From contig CAJMRT010000013.1 in the NCBI GenBank assembly GCA_905215855.1, positions 1 through 41,188 of the forward strand: a stretch of 41,188 bases of DNA, written 5' to 3'. Under the pieces are notes generated by a model. It was not told the DNA's origin, did no database searches, and saw only the letters and a program-made list of their open reading frames with translations. Position numbers and translations under genes: made by a program. This DNA is from an uncultured bacterium (lineage in GTDB: Bacteria > Bacillota > Clostridia > Oscillospirales > Acutalibacteraceae). Positions 7,560 to 16,109 of the stretch are shown here, piece after piece; the stretch's first letter is position 1, and each line of letters begins with the position of its first letter.

Positions 7560-8834
7560 TTATAAATATCCGACAGGATGAATTGTGTGATCCTCTTTTG
7601 GATTAAAGTCCGAAAGTTCCCCGTCATCAAGCAAAACGGCAGGACGCACAGCATAATTGCCAAAGCGTTTTTTCAGCATATCAAGCGTTTTGTCAAGCCG
7701 TTCATTTTGAATAAGTCGCTTTTCATCAACCAAAAAACTTATTTGATGCGGCTGATTGTCATGAATAAAATCCGTGACGCTTACGCCGATACTTCTCAGC
7801 GGCTTTTCCATTTTATAACTTTTTCTGAAAAGTTCCATTGCGGCTTTTGTAATTTCCTTTGTAAGATTCGTGTGCGTATCCATTGTGTGCGGTCTGGTTA
7901 ATGTCATCAACTCATTGTCACGAATATAAATACAAACCGTTTTTGCCATAAATCCCTGTTCACGCATTCTTCTGCAAACGCTGTCGCACAAAACAAACAT
8001 AACCTGCTTAACATCGTCAAAAGTTGCCATATCTTTCGGAGTGGTGGTTGAGTTGCCAATCGACTTTACCTCGCTGTTTTCATTTATATGGGCAACAGGG
8101 GAGGAGTCATATCCGTTGGCAAATCCATAGATAAGGTCGCCCCATTTTCCAAGATGAGAACGCAAAAGTTGTACATCAGCCCTCGCAATGTCACCTATCG
8201 TGTATATTCCTATAGATGAAAGCTTTCGCCCTGTAGCTCTGCCAACATACAAAAGGTCGCCTGCGGGACAATTCCACACAATATTCCTATAATTTTCTCT
8301 CGTGATTTCAGTTATGGCATCAGGCTTTTTGTAGTCACTTCCGAATTTTGCAAAAATCTTATTAAAGCTTACCCCAATGCTTACGGTAATTCCGAGTTCC
8401 TGTTTTATACGGCGATTGATTTCAACTGCAATTTCTTTTCCGTTCATATCCTTATTGTCGGTAACATCAAGCCATGCCTCATCAAGTCCGAACGGTTCGA
8501 CTTTGTCGGTATATTCGCTGTAAATTCTCCTCGCCATTTTTGAAAATCGCTTGTACAAATCAAAGTGGGGCGGAACAGTTACAAGGTCGGGACATTTCTG
8601 CTTTGCCTGCCAAATTGCCTCGCCTGTTTTTACATTGTACTTTTTCGCAATCTCATTTTTTGCAAGAATAATTCCGTGACGATTTTCCGCATCACCGCTC
8701 ACGGCAACAGGTTTGTTCCTGATTTCGGGATGATGCAAACACTCAACGCTCGCATAAAATCCGTTACAGTCGCTGTGAAGAATAACCCTGTCTTTTTTAT
8801 ATCTATTTTTATCAACAACACAATTTATATCCAT
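7560..8834 (-). CDS. dinB: Y-family translesion DNA polymerase (DinB/UmuC type)
   Basis: 424 residues. Y-family polymerases copy past damaged bases with low fidelity. Palm residues are visible: Asp22 in HSDCNGFYASVE and the Asp118-Glu119 pair in PFGLDEAWLDV. The little-finger region follows, with a QISFL peptide (about 364-368) where clamp-binding motifs usually lie. A helix-hairpin-helix region around IGIYTIGDIARADVQLL is also present. The ATG at 8834 precedes the family N-terminus with only a weak RBS (GTGAG). It is the first gene of a three-gene operon and its promoter carries a LexA box. The length and N-terminus resemble the UmuC-like Y polymerases of Firmicutes, so DNA polymerase V/UmuC-like is an equally fair name. 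Confidence 0.9.
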   Translation of the reverse strand: MDINCVVDKNRYKKDRVILHSDCNGFYASVECLHHPEIRNKPVAVSGDAENRHGIILAKNEIAKKYNVKTGEAIWQAKQKCPDLVTVPPHFDLYKRFSKMARRIYSEYTDKVEPFGLDEAWLDVTDNKDMNGKEIAVEINRRIKQELGITVSIGVSFNKIFAKFGSDYKKPDAITEITRENYRNIVWNCPAGDLLYVGRATGRKLSSIGIYTIGDIARADVQLLRSHLGKWGDLIYGFANGYDSSPVAHINENSEVKSIGNSTTTPKDMATFDDVKQVMFVLCDSVCRRMREQGFMAKTVCIYIRDNELMTLTRPHTMDTHTNLTKEITKAAMELFRKSYKMEKPLRSIGVSVTDFIHDNQPHQISFLVDEKRLIQNERLDKTLDMLKKRFGNYAVRPAVLLDDGELSDFNPKEDHTIHPVGYL

Positions 8835-8845
8835 AACTCACATCT

Positions 8846-8894
8846 CGAACATTTGTTTTAACTATATTATAGAACACTTGTTCTATAAAGTCAA
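8846..8894 (-). promoter_or_regulatory. SOS promoter of the polymerase cassette with two LexA boxes
   Basis: Read on the minus strand, the -35 is TTGACT (8894-8889) and the -10 is TATAAT (8871-8866), with a 17-base spacer. The 3' end of the spacer is GAACAAGTGTTC (8883-8872), a perfect match to the Gram-positive LexA half-sites GAAC-N4-GTTC, extended to ATAGAAC/GTTCTAT. A second, weaker box (8858-8847, AAACAAATGTTC, one mismatch) lies downstream of the -10. LexA binding would block RNA polymerase directly. Confidence 0.9.
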
Positions 8895-8986
8895 GCGAAA
8901 TTTGAATAGATATAATCAGAAAAGAGCAGTTTACTCCGTAAATTCAAAATAATATTCTGAAAATATATATTTATTTCAAAAAATTA

Positions 8987-9015
8987 TTGACGGATTTTGT
9001 TGAAAGTGATACTAT
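8987..9015 (+). promoter_or_regulatory. Sigma-A promoter of the dockerin gene pair
   Basis: TTGACG (8987-8992), a 17-base spacer and TACTAT (9010-9015). Its transcript would have a roughly 90-base leader reaching the RBS of the decayed dockerin gene. The rest of 8895-9110 is AT-rich with no gene I can support. Confidence 0.6.
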
Positions 9016-9110
9016 AGTGATAAAGAAGTGTACTGTTACTTATAAAAACAATGTAATGCAGTAAAATTTAAAACTAAGTGACAGTAAAATTAACAAAACA
9101 CTTTTGTTTT

Positions 9111-9429
9111 GAAAGGAGATTATTATAAGTATTAAAAAAGAATTTGTATGAGGTAATGCTGAGGAGAAAAATTGTTAGCATAATTCGGTAATGTTATCTA
9201 TCCGTCAACTGCATACTCAGATTCGACATCAAGCAAAGTTGTTATATTGGGCGATGTTGATTTGAATGGCAGTGTTACCACAGCTGATGTGACAATGCTT
9301 CAGAAATATTTACTAAAAATGGTAACATTTAATGAAGAACAAAAGGTTGCTGCAGATGTTAACAAGGATGGCAGTATCACAATGAATGATGTTACCGCAT
9401 TACAAAAAATATTAGCTCATATTTCATAA
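9111..9429 (+). pseudogene. Remnant of a secreted dockerin protein
   Basis: Positions 9111-9148 nearly duplicate 9441-9478, the RBS and first codons of the next gene. Here the start codon is ATA instead of ATG, and one A is lost from the A run, giving an early TGA. After about 35 unrelated bases, an open frame from 9184 runs in without a start codon. It reads a short linker and then a full two-repeat dockerin from about 9250 (GDVDLNGSVTTADVTMLQKY, then ADVNKDGSITMNDVTALQK). The N-terminal catalytic or binding part is missing. This is best read as a duplicated gene that lost its middle; a dockerin-only peptide made from the TTG at 9247 is possible but has no RBS. Confidence 0.7.
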
Positions 9430-9454
9430 TTCGATATTTTGAAAGGAGATTATT

Positions 9455-10312
9455 ATGAGTATTAAAAAAAGAATTTGTACTTTATTTATTACTTTAGCTT
9501 TAATGCTTAGTATGACGAGTTTGCCCGCTTTTGCAGCCTCTGATGATACTTATGATGTTCGCGAATATCACCTTTATGCACAGCGTGTTATAGATAATCT
9601 TTTGATTGTGGGTGAAAAGAAACCATATGCACTCTATTACTACAGTCATTCTTATGAATTGGCAGAGGAACTTGATGATGTGGCATATGATTATGAGGAT
9701 GGAAAAGCCACCTATATTGCTGTGCAAAATAAGTATGATGAAATAAAAGATTTTTACGAAAATCCGTGGATAAGACCCAGTTACGCTGAAATAACTTGCA
9801 ACATAGCAGTACACGAAAAGAACTACAATAATTGGTATACGGAAGAACAGTGGAACACTTTTGTTGAAAAAAGAAACAACCTTCTGCAAGCTTTGAGCGT
9901 TAACCATCCAAACTTTGAACCTGAAAGATATGGTAGCGTAAAAGAAGACGATTACACTCTTGCACAACAGAAGTATATAGATAAGTGTTTCTTTGAGTTA
10001 ATATATATTTACAATGAGATGACTTGTAAAGATATTGTCATGGGAGATGTGAATAGAGACGGTACTGTTGATGTAGCAGATGTCACGCTTATTCAGAAGT
10101 ATATAGCCGGTGAGGCTGAATTTACCGATGCACAAAAATTAAGAGCAAGAGTAAATGATGATTCTTATTCCGTAAGTATTAAAGATGTTACAACAGTACA
10201 GAAATGCATTGTTAATTATCAAGATGCATATTTGTATCAAGGTGGAATTGTTAGAAACGAAAGCGATTTTGCAACATCTTTGGATAACTGGCAGATTTGT
10301 CCACAGTGGTAA
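9455..10312 (+). CDS. Secreted protein with C-terminal dockerin
   Basis: 285 residues. A signal peptide covers about 1-28 (basic start, hydrophobic core, FAA cleavage region). Residues 30-190 are helical and rich in Tyr, Glu and Asn, with no family I recognise. A dockerin occupies about 197-262: its first calcium loop (GDVNRDGTVDVADVTLIQKY) is canonical, while the second (RVNDDSYSVSIKDVTTVQK) has lost several calcium ligands. Dockerins plug into cohesins on scaffoldins or the cell surface, so the protein is likely to be displayed in a cellulosome-like assembly, but no cohesin is in the window. RBS AAAGGAG precedes the ATG. It ends at its own terminator. Confidence 0.8.
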   Translation: MSIKKRICTLFITLALMLSMTSLPAFAASDDTYDVREYHLYAQRVIDNLLIVGEKKPYALYYYSHSYELAEELDDVAYDYEDGKATYIAVQNKYDEIKDFYENPWIRPSYAEITCNIAVHEKNYNNWYTEEQWNTFVEKRNNLLQALSVNHPNFEPERYGSVKEDDYTLAQQKYIDKCFFELIYIYNEMTCKDIVMGDVNRDGTVDVADVTLIQKYIAGEAEFTDAQKLRARVNDDSYSVSIKDVTTVQKCIVNYQDAYLYQGGIVRNESDFATSLDNWQICPQW

Positions 10313-10326
10313 TTTAATTTGAACTT

Positions 10327-10361
10327 AAAAAGGCTTCGTACTTTGTTGCGAAGTCTTTTTC
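10327..10361 (+). terminator. Intrinsic terminator after the dockerin gene
   Basis: AAAAAGGCTTCG (10327-10338) pairs with CGAAGTCTTTTT (10349-10360), with one G-T pair and a 10-base loop. The T run is part of the right arm. Confidence 0.8.
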
Positions 10362-10404
10362 CTTTTGCATAACATTACTATTGATTACAGGTGTGTAACT
10401 GTCA

Positions 10405-10433
10405 TTTACAAACACAAGATATTGTGGTAGAAT
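10405..10433 (+). promoter_or_regulatory. Promoter of pyrE
   Basis: TTTACA (10405-10410), a 17-base spacer and TAGAAT (10428-10433), about 80 bases before the pyrE start. No PyrR-type attenuator was recognised in the short leader. Confidence 0.55.
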
Positions 10434-10512
10434 TTACAATGTTAAATTATGTAAAACTGTCGGATATTACAGATGTTTGTCCGAAAGCTATTTTGTATCG
10501 GAGGTTTTATTG

Positions 10513-11190
10513 ATGGAAGCTTACAAAAAGGAATTCATTGAATTTATGGTTGATTGTCAGGTTCTTAAATTTGGCGATTTTGTTACAAAGAGCGGAAGAA
10601 AGACTCCTTTCTTCGTAAACACAGGTTTCTACAGAACAGGCGCTCAGCTCCGCCGTCTTGGTCAGTATTATGCAGAGGCTATCAACAGCAAGTTCGGTCT
10701 TGATTTTGATGTTCTTTTCGGACCTGCATACAAGGGCATTCCGCTTTCTGTTGCCGCAACTATCGCAATCAGCGAAAAATACGGTCAGGATATCCGTTAT
10801 TGCTCAAACAGAAAAGAAGTTAAGGATCACGGTGACAAGGGTATTCTTCTCGGCAGTCCTATCAATGACGGTGACAGGGTTGTTATCATCGAAGATGTTA
10901 CAACAGCAGGCACTTCAATTGAAGAAACTCTCCCGATTATCAAGGCTCAGGGCGATGTAAACCCAATCGGTCTTGTTGTTTCTGTTGACCGTATGGAGCG
11001 TGGCAAGGGTACAAAGAGCGCTCTTTCTGAGATTGAAGAGAAGTACGGCCTTAAAACAACTGCAATCGTAACAATGGCAGAGGTTGTTGAACACCTTTAC
11101 AACAAGGAATACAAGGGCAAGGTTATTATTGACGACAAGCTCAAAGCCGCTATTGACGCTTACTATGAGCAGTACGGCGTAAAGGAATAA
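10513..11190 (+). CDS. pyrE: Orotate phosphoribosyltransferase
   Basis: PyrE joins orotate to PRPP to make orotidine 5'-phosphate in pyrimidine synthesis. The 225 residues contain the FGPAYKGIPLS region, a basic RKEVKDHG loop and the PRPP-binding motif VVIIEDVTTAGTSIEE. The ATG at 10513 is chosen for the GGAGG at 10500-10504; the frame opens further upstream but without homologous sequence. It appears to be transcribed alone, with its own promoter and a GC-rich hairpin after it; no other pyr gene is nearby. Confidence 0.95.
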   Translation: MEAYKKEFIEFMVDCQVLKFGDFVTKSGRKTPFFVNTGFYRTGAQLRRLGQYYAEAINSKFGLDFDVLFGPAYKGIPLSVAATIAISEKYGQDIRYCSNRKEVKDHGDKGILLGSPINDGDRVVIIEDVTTAGTSIEETLPIIKAQGDVNPIGLVVSVDRMERGKGTKSALSEIEEKYGLKTTAIVTMAEVVEHLYNKEYKGKVIIDDKLKAAIDAYYEQYGVKE

Positions 11191-11208
11191 TCATATAAAT
11201 AATCAGTC

Positions 11209-11228
11209 GGGGCGGTTTTATCCGCCCC
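11209..11228 (+). terminator. GC-rich hairpin between pyrE and radC
   Basis: GGGGCGG (11209-11215) and CCGCCCC (11222-11228) enclose a 6-base loop. There is no T run, so it may be a weak terminator or an mRNA-stabilising hairpin; radC starts 35 bases later. Confidence 0.5.
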
Positions 11229-11263
11229 AATGTTTGGTAAAACTGTTTTGCGGTGGGGATAAT

Positions 11264-11971
11264 ATGGCACGGACAACTGACAATGAACACAGCGGTCATC
11301 GTGAAAGAATGCGTAAAAAGTTCATAGAAAACGGCTTTGATGTGTTTGAAACTCACGAGGCTCTTGAAATGTTCCTTTACTATGCCATTCCGAGAAAGGA
11401 CACCAACCCTCTTGCACATCGTCTGCTTGACCGTTATATCACTGTCGGCGGAGTATGTGACGCTCCGATTGACGAGCTTATGAAGGAGTTCGGTCTGTCT
11501 GAAAATGCCGCCGCATTGCTCAAAATGTTGCCCGAAATGGCAAGGCTTTATACCGAATCAAAGATGTCGCATGATAATATCATTGACTATGAAAATCTCG
11601 GAAAGATTTTTAAAGCAAAATTCATTGGCAGAACAAACGAATGTGTTGCTCTCATGCTCGGTGATGCAAAGGGCAAGATGATTTATTTTGATATAATTTC
11701 AAAAGGTTCACTCAATTCATCCGATATGCCCGTCAGAAAAATTGTTGATTTGTCACTTCGTCACAATGCCAAAACTGCGTTTATAGCACATAATCATCCC
11801 AGCGGAACGGCTCTGCCTTCGGGAAGCGACCTTGACACAACAATAGTTTTGAAGAGTACGCTTGCAACTGTCGGAGTTGAGCTTATCGACCATTTTATAA
11901 TAACCGATGATGACTATGTTTCTCTCCGTGAAAGCAGGCTTGCGGGAAACATCTTCTATTATGAAAAGTAA
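11264..11971 (+). CDS. radC: RadC-family JAB/MPN protein
   Basis: 235 residues. The N-terminal half is helical with a helix-hairpin-helix-like region; the C-terminal JAB/MPN domain carries the metal-binding motif HNHPSG followed by SGSDLDTT. The family is predicted to be metal-dependent hydrolases; despite the name, a repair role is unproven. The ATG at 11264 follows GGTGGGGA. It lies between pyrE and the SOS promoter of uvrB, and I see no LexA box of its own. Confidence 0.9.
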   Translation: MARTTDNEHSGHRERMRKKFIENGFDVFETHEALEMFLYYAIPRKDTNPLAHRLLDRYITVGGVCDAPIDELMKEFGLSENAAALLKMLPEMARLYTESKMSHDNIIDYENLGKIFKAKFIGRTNECVALMLGDAKGKMIYFDIISKGSLNSSDMPVRKIVDLSLRHNAKTAFIAHNHPSGTALPSGSDLDTTIVLKSTLATVGVELIDHFIITDDDYVSLRESRLAGNIFYYEK

Positions 11972-11993
11972 TAATGTTCTTTAAAAGAAACAT

Positions 11994-12042
11994 TTGACAA
12001 TTTAAAACATCTGTTCTATAATTAAAATCGAAATTTTGTTCG
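11994..12042 (+). promoter_or_regulatory. Consensus SOS promoter of uvrB with two LexA-like boxes
   Basis: Perfect TTGACA (11994-11999) and TATAAT (12017-12022) with a 17-base spacer. The end of the spacer (12005-12016, AAACATCTGTTC) is a one-mismatch LexA box in exactly the place the perfect box takes in the polymerase cassette promoter. A second box, CGAAATTTTGTTCG (12029-12042, one mismatch), lies just after the -10. Together they predict strong expression that is repressed until DNA damage. Confidence 0.85.
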
Positions 12043-12133
12043 GATGTGTTTTCTGTTACAGGACTTTTGTAATAAAGAGCCTTGTAACAGGAAACATAAT
12101 AAAAAAATCCGTATTTGGAATGTGATGTGTATT

Positions 12134-14092
12134 ATGGAATTTAAACTTCATTCAAAATATCAGCCGACAGGCGACCAGCCGCAGACAATCGAAAAGCTTG
12201 TAAACAGTATAAATGCAGGCAACCGTGAACAGACGCTCCTCGGTGTAACGGGTTCGGGTAAAACTTTTACAATGGCAAATGTTATTCAGAAGGTTCAAAG
12301 ACCGACACTTGTGCTTGCACACAACAAAACTCTTGCGGCTCAGCTTTGCAGTGAGTTCAAAGAGTTCTTTCCGGAAAATGCGGTTGAATATTTTGTGTCA
12401 TACTACGATTATTATCAGCCTGAGGCATATGTTGCACAGACGGATACTTATATTGAAAAAGACAGTTCAATCAATGACGAGATTGATAAACTCCGCCACA
12501 GCGCAACTCTTGCACTTTCCGAAAGACGAGATGTAATTATTGTTGCCTCGGTTTCTTGCATATACAGCCTGGGCGATCCTATTGACTACCGTAATATGGT
12601 AATCTCACTTCGACCGGGGATGGAAAAGTCCCGAGATGAGCTTGTAAAAAAGCTTGTTGAACTGCAGTATGAACGCAATGATGTAAGCTTTACCCGTAAT
12701 AAATTCAGGGTTCGTGGTGATGTGGTTGAAATTTTCCCTGCCGCATCAAACGATTCTATAATCCGTGTCGAATTTTTCGGAGATGAAATTGACAGAATTT
12801 CCGAAATCAATCCGCTTACGGGCGAGCTCAAAGCTGTTCTGAAACATGCCGCAATCTATCCTGCGTCACACTACATTGTGTCGGGGGATAAGATGAAAAG
12901 GGCTCTTGCGGAAATTGACAGGGAGCTTGAGGAAAGACTTGCATATTTCCGTGAAAACGGAAAGCTCCTTGAGGCACAACGACTTGAACAGCGTACAAGG
13001 TACGATATGGAAATGCTGCAGGAAATCGGTTTCTGTACAGGCATTGAAAACTATTCAAGAATAATGTCGGGAAGAGCACCGGGTTCATCCCCTTATACGC
13101 TTTTAAGCTACTTTCCGGATGATTTTCTGCTCTTTGTCGATGAATCACATGTAACACTTCCTCAGGTACGAGGAATGTTTGCAGGCGACTATGCAAGAAA
13201 AAAGAGCCTTATTGACTACGGTTTCAGACTTCCGTCTGCACTTGATAACCGTCCGCTCAACTTTGACGAATTCTATTCAAAAATAAATCAGGCTGTTTAT
13301 GTAAGCGCAACACCGGGCGATTTTGAGCTTGAAAAATCGGCTGTTGTTGCAGAGCAGATTATCAGACCTACAGGACTTCTTGATCCTGAAATTTCGGTAA
13401 GGCCTACCGAAGGTCAGCTTGATGACCTTGTGTCCGAAATCAATATCCGTACAGCCAAAAATCAAAGAACCCTTGTCACAACCCTTACCAAGAAAATGGC
13501 GGAAGACCTTACCGCATATCTTGAAAAGCTGGGTATCAGGGTTCGTTATATGCACCATGACATTGATACCGTTGAAAGAATGGAGATTGTCCGTGATTTA
13601 AGACTCGGAGAATTTGATGTTCTTGTCGGAATCAACCTCTTGCGTGAGGGTCTTGATATTCCCGAAGTTTCTCTTGTTGCAGTACTTGATGCCGATAAAG
13701 AGGGATTTCTCCGTTCAACCCGTTCGCTTATTCAGATTGCCGGCAGAGCCGCACGAAACAGCGAGGGTACGGTTATTATGTATGCCGACAGCGTAACACC
13801 GTCAATGAAGGTTGCAATAACCGAAACACAGCGCCGCCGTGAAATTCAGAATAAATATAATGTTGAACACGGTATCGTTCCAAAGACTATTGTCAAAAAG
13901 GTCAGCGATATACTTGAAATTTCTACTCACGATGACAGTGAATTTAAGAATACAAAAAAGCTTTCAAAGGCACAAAAACAGCAGTTGATAGAAAAACTGA
14001 CAAAGGAAATGAAAGCTGCCGCAAAGTTGCTTGAGTTTGAACACGCCGCATATCTGCGTGATAAAATCAAAAAACTGCGTGGTGAAAAATGA
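12134..14092 (+). CDS. uvrB: Excinuclease ABC subunit B
   Basis: UvrB is the damage-verifying helicase-like subunit of nucleotide excision repair, working with UvrA and UvrC. The 652 residues contain Walker A (GVTGSGKT, about 37-44), the beta-hairpin region (YYDYYQPEAYVAQTDTYIEK), VDESHVTLPQ, helicase motifs (NLLREGLDIPEVSLV, QIAGRAARN) and the C-terminal UVR coiled-coil motif (about 610-650) that contacts UvrC. The start at 12134 matches the usual N-terminus (MEFKLHSKYQPTGDQPQ); the RBS is weak, and ATG 12125 is an alternative. It is followed after 15 bases by the topoisomerase genes, so all three may share the SOS promoter. Confidence 0.97.
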   Translation: MEFKLHSKYQPTGDQPQTIEKLVNSINAGNREQTLLGVTGSGKTFTMANVIQKVQRPTLVLAHNKTLAAQLCSEFKEFFPENAVEYFVSYYDYYQPEAYVAQTDTYIEKDSSINDEIDKLRHSATLALSERRDVIIVASVSCIYSLGDPIDYRNMVISLRPGMEKSRDELVKKLVELQYERNDVSFTRNKFRVRGDVVEIFPAASNDSIIRVEFFGDEIDRISEINPLTGELKAVLKHAAIYPASHYIVSGDKMKRALAEIDRELEERLAYFRENGKLLEAQRLEQRTRYDMEMLQEIGFCTGIENYSRIMSGRAPGSSPYTLLSYFPDDFLLFVDESHVTLPQVRGMFAGDYARKKSLIDYGFRLPSALDNRPLNFDEFYSKINQAVYVSATPGDFELEKSAVVAEQIIRPTGLLDPEISVRPTEGQLDDLVSEINIRTAKNQRTLVTTLTKKMAEDLTAYLEKLGIRVRYMHHDIDTVERMEIVRDLRLGEFDVLVGINLLREGLDIPEVSLVAVLDADKEGFLRSTRSLIQIAGRAARNSEGTVIMYADSVTPSMKVAITETQRRREIQNKYNVEHGIVPKTIVKKVSDILEISTHDDSEFKNTKKLSKAQKQQLIEKLTKEMKAAAKLLEFEHAAYLRDKIKKLRGEK

Positions 14093-14107
14093 TAAAGGAA
14101 GAGTAAA

Positions 14108-16093
14108 ATGCCAAGAAAGAAAACCACCGATTATGATAATACCAGTATCACAACGCTAAAGGGTGCCGACCGTGTCCGCAAGCGTCCTGCCGTAATTTTC
14201 GGTTCGGACGGTATTGATGGCTGTCAGCACTCCGTATTTGAGATTCTTTCAAACTCAATAGATGAGGCGAGAGAGGGTTACGGCAAAAAAATCACCGTTA
14301 CACGCTATTCTGACGGCTCAATTGAAGTTGAAGACCACGGTCGAGGAATTCCCGTTGACTACAACGAAAACGAAAAGCGTTACAACTGGGAACTCGTTTT
14401 CTGTGAACTCTATGCCGGCGGTAAGTATAACAACAACGAGGGTGAAAGCTACGAGTTTTCGCTTGGTATGAACGGACTCGGTCTTTGTTCAACCCAGTAC
14501 AGCTCCGAGTATATGGATGTTGATATCCGCCGTGACGGCTACCGATACACTCTCCGTTTTGAAAAAGGTGAGATTGTCGGCAAGCTCAAAAAAGAGCCGT
14601 ATAGCAAAAAGGATACGGGTACAAAAATTCATTGGAAACCCGACCTTGAAGTTTTCACCGATATCGACATTCAGCCGGAATATTTTCTTGACATAATGAA
14701 AAGACAGGCTATTGTCAACGCAGGAATTGAATTTGTTTTCCGCAATCAAAACGGCAAAAGCTTTGATACGACAAGCTACAACTATGTAAACGGTATTGTT
14801 GACCATGTTGCCGAGGTAGTCGGTGAAAACGGACTCAGCTCAATTCAGCATTGGGAAACCGAGGTTAAAACCCGTGACCGTGACGATAAGCCCGAATATA
14901 AGTGTAAAATGGATATCTCGGTTGCATTTTCAAATAAAGTGCATCTCACCGAATACTACCACAACTCAAGCTGGCTTGAACACGGCGGCGCTCCCGATAA
15001 GGCGGTGCGGAATGCCTTTGTTTATCAGATTGACAGCTACTTAAAACAGAATAATAAATATAACAAAACCGAAAGCAAAATCAAGTATGACGATGTTGAG
15101 GACAGCCTTGTGTGCGTTATTTCGTCTTTTTCAAGTGTTTCATCATATGAAAACCAGACCAAAAAGGCGGTTACAAACAAGGGTATTCAGGACGCTATGA
15201 CTGCATTTCTCCGTCAGAGTCTTGAAATTTATTTCATTGAAAATCCGCTTGAGGCAGAAAAAATCTGCGAACAGGTGCTTATCAATAAGCGCAGCCGTGA
15301 AAATGCTGAGAAAACACGACTTAACATAAAGAAAAAGCTTTCGGGCAATCTCGACATAACAAACCGTGTTGCAAAATTTGTCGATTGCAGAAGCAAAGAC
15401 ACGGAACAGCGTGAACTGTTCATAGTAGAGGGTGACTCTGCTCTCGGTGCCTGTAAACAGGCAAGAAACCCCGATTTTCAGGCAATTATGCCAATCAGAG
15501 GTAAAATACTTAACTGCCTTAAAGCAGACTACGACAAAATTTTCAAGAGTGAAATCATTACCGATTTGCTCAAGGTTCTCGGCTGCGGTGTTGAGGTTAA
15601 GTCAAAAGCAAACAAGAATCTTTCAAGTTTTGATATGAATGCGCTTCGTTGGAGCAAAATTATTCTCTGTACCGATGCCGATGTTGACGGTTTCCAGATT
15701 AGAACACTTTTGCTCACAATGCTTTACAGACTTACTCCTACGCTCATCGAGGAGGGCAAGGTGTTCATTGCCGAATCACCTCTTTATGAAATTACATCCA
15801 AAAACGATGTTTATTTTGCGTACGATGAAGTTGAAAAGGATAAGTTCATTGAACAGCTCGGCAAGGAGAAATTCACAATTCAGCGTTCAAAAGGTCTTGG
15901 TGAAAACGAACCTGATATGATGAACCTTACCACAATGAACCCTGACTCACGCAGACTTATCAAGGTTCTTCCGTCAGATGCAGAGCAGACAGCAGAAATT
16001 TTTGATGTTCTTCTCGGTGACAATCTTCAGGGAAGAAAAGATTATATAGTAGAACACGGCAACGAATATATTGACCAGCTTGATGTAAGCTGA
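14108..16093 (+). CDS. parE: Type IIA topoisomerase subunit B (ParE-like)
   Basis: 661 residues. An N-terminal GHKL ATPase is visible (EILSNSIDEAREGYG, EDHGRGIPVD, SLGMNGLG), then a transducer domain, then a Toprim domain (EGDSALGACKQARN, TDADVDGFQIRTLLL) and the C-terminal GLGE segment. The subunit binds and hydrolyses ATP to drive DNA strand passage with subunit A. It is clearly divergent from ordinary GyrB (EGDSALG rather than EGDSAGG, GMNGLG rather than GLHGVG). ParE of topoisomerase IV is the better name, but a divergent gyrase-like enzyme cannot be excluded. RBS AAAGGAAG precedes the ATG. It sits 15 bases after uvrB and 16 bases before subunit A. Confidence 0.85.
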   Translation: MPRKKTTDYDNTSITTLKGADRVRKRPAVIFGSDGIDGCQHSVFEILSNSIDEAREGYGKKITVTRYSDGSIEVEDHGRGIPVDYNENEKRYNWELVFCELYAGGKYNNNEGESYEFSLGMNGLGLCSTQYSSEYMDVDIRRDGYRYTLRFEKGEIVGKLKKEPYSKKDTGTKIHWKPDLEVFTDIDIQPEYFLDIMKRQAIVNAGIEFVFRNQNGKSFDTTSYNYVNGIVDHVAEVVGENGLSSIQHWETEVKTRDRDDKPEYKCKMDISVAFSNKVHLTEYYHNSSWLEHGGAPDKAVRNAFVYQIDSYLKQNNKYNKTESKIKYDDVEDSLVCVISSFSSVSSYENQTKKAVTNKGIQDAMTAFLRQSLEIYFIENPLEAEKICEQVLINKRSRENAEKTRLNIKKKLSGNLDITNRVAKFVDCRSKDTEQRELFIVEGDSALGACKQARNPDFQAIMPIRGKILNCLKADYDKIFKSEIITDLLKVLGCGVEVKSKANKNLSSFDMNALRWSKIILCTDADVDGFQIRTLLLTMLYRLTPTLIEEGKVFIAESPLYEITSKNDVYFAYDEVEKDKFIEQLGKEKFTIQRSKGLGENEPDMMNLTTMNPDSRRLIKVLPSDAEQTAEIFDVLLGDNLQGRKDYIVEHGNEYIDQLDVS

Positions 16094-16109
16094 TTGGAGG
16101 TGGAAATAA

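Noticed and set aside
8885..9110. A small RNA or riboswitch upstream of the dockerin genes
   Set aside because: Only AT-rich sequence, a promoter and a short 7-bp stem (CAAAACA/TGTTTTG) just before the RBS are visible; no known class fits.
9500..9967. 155-residue minus-strand frame in the dockerin gene
   Set aside because: Antisense to a clear signal-peptide and dockerin gene, with no RBS or promoter; its hydrophobicity mirrors the sense codons.
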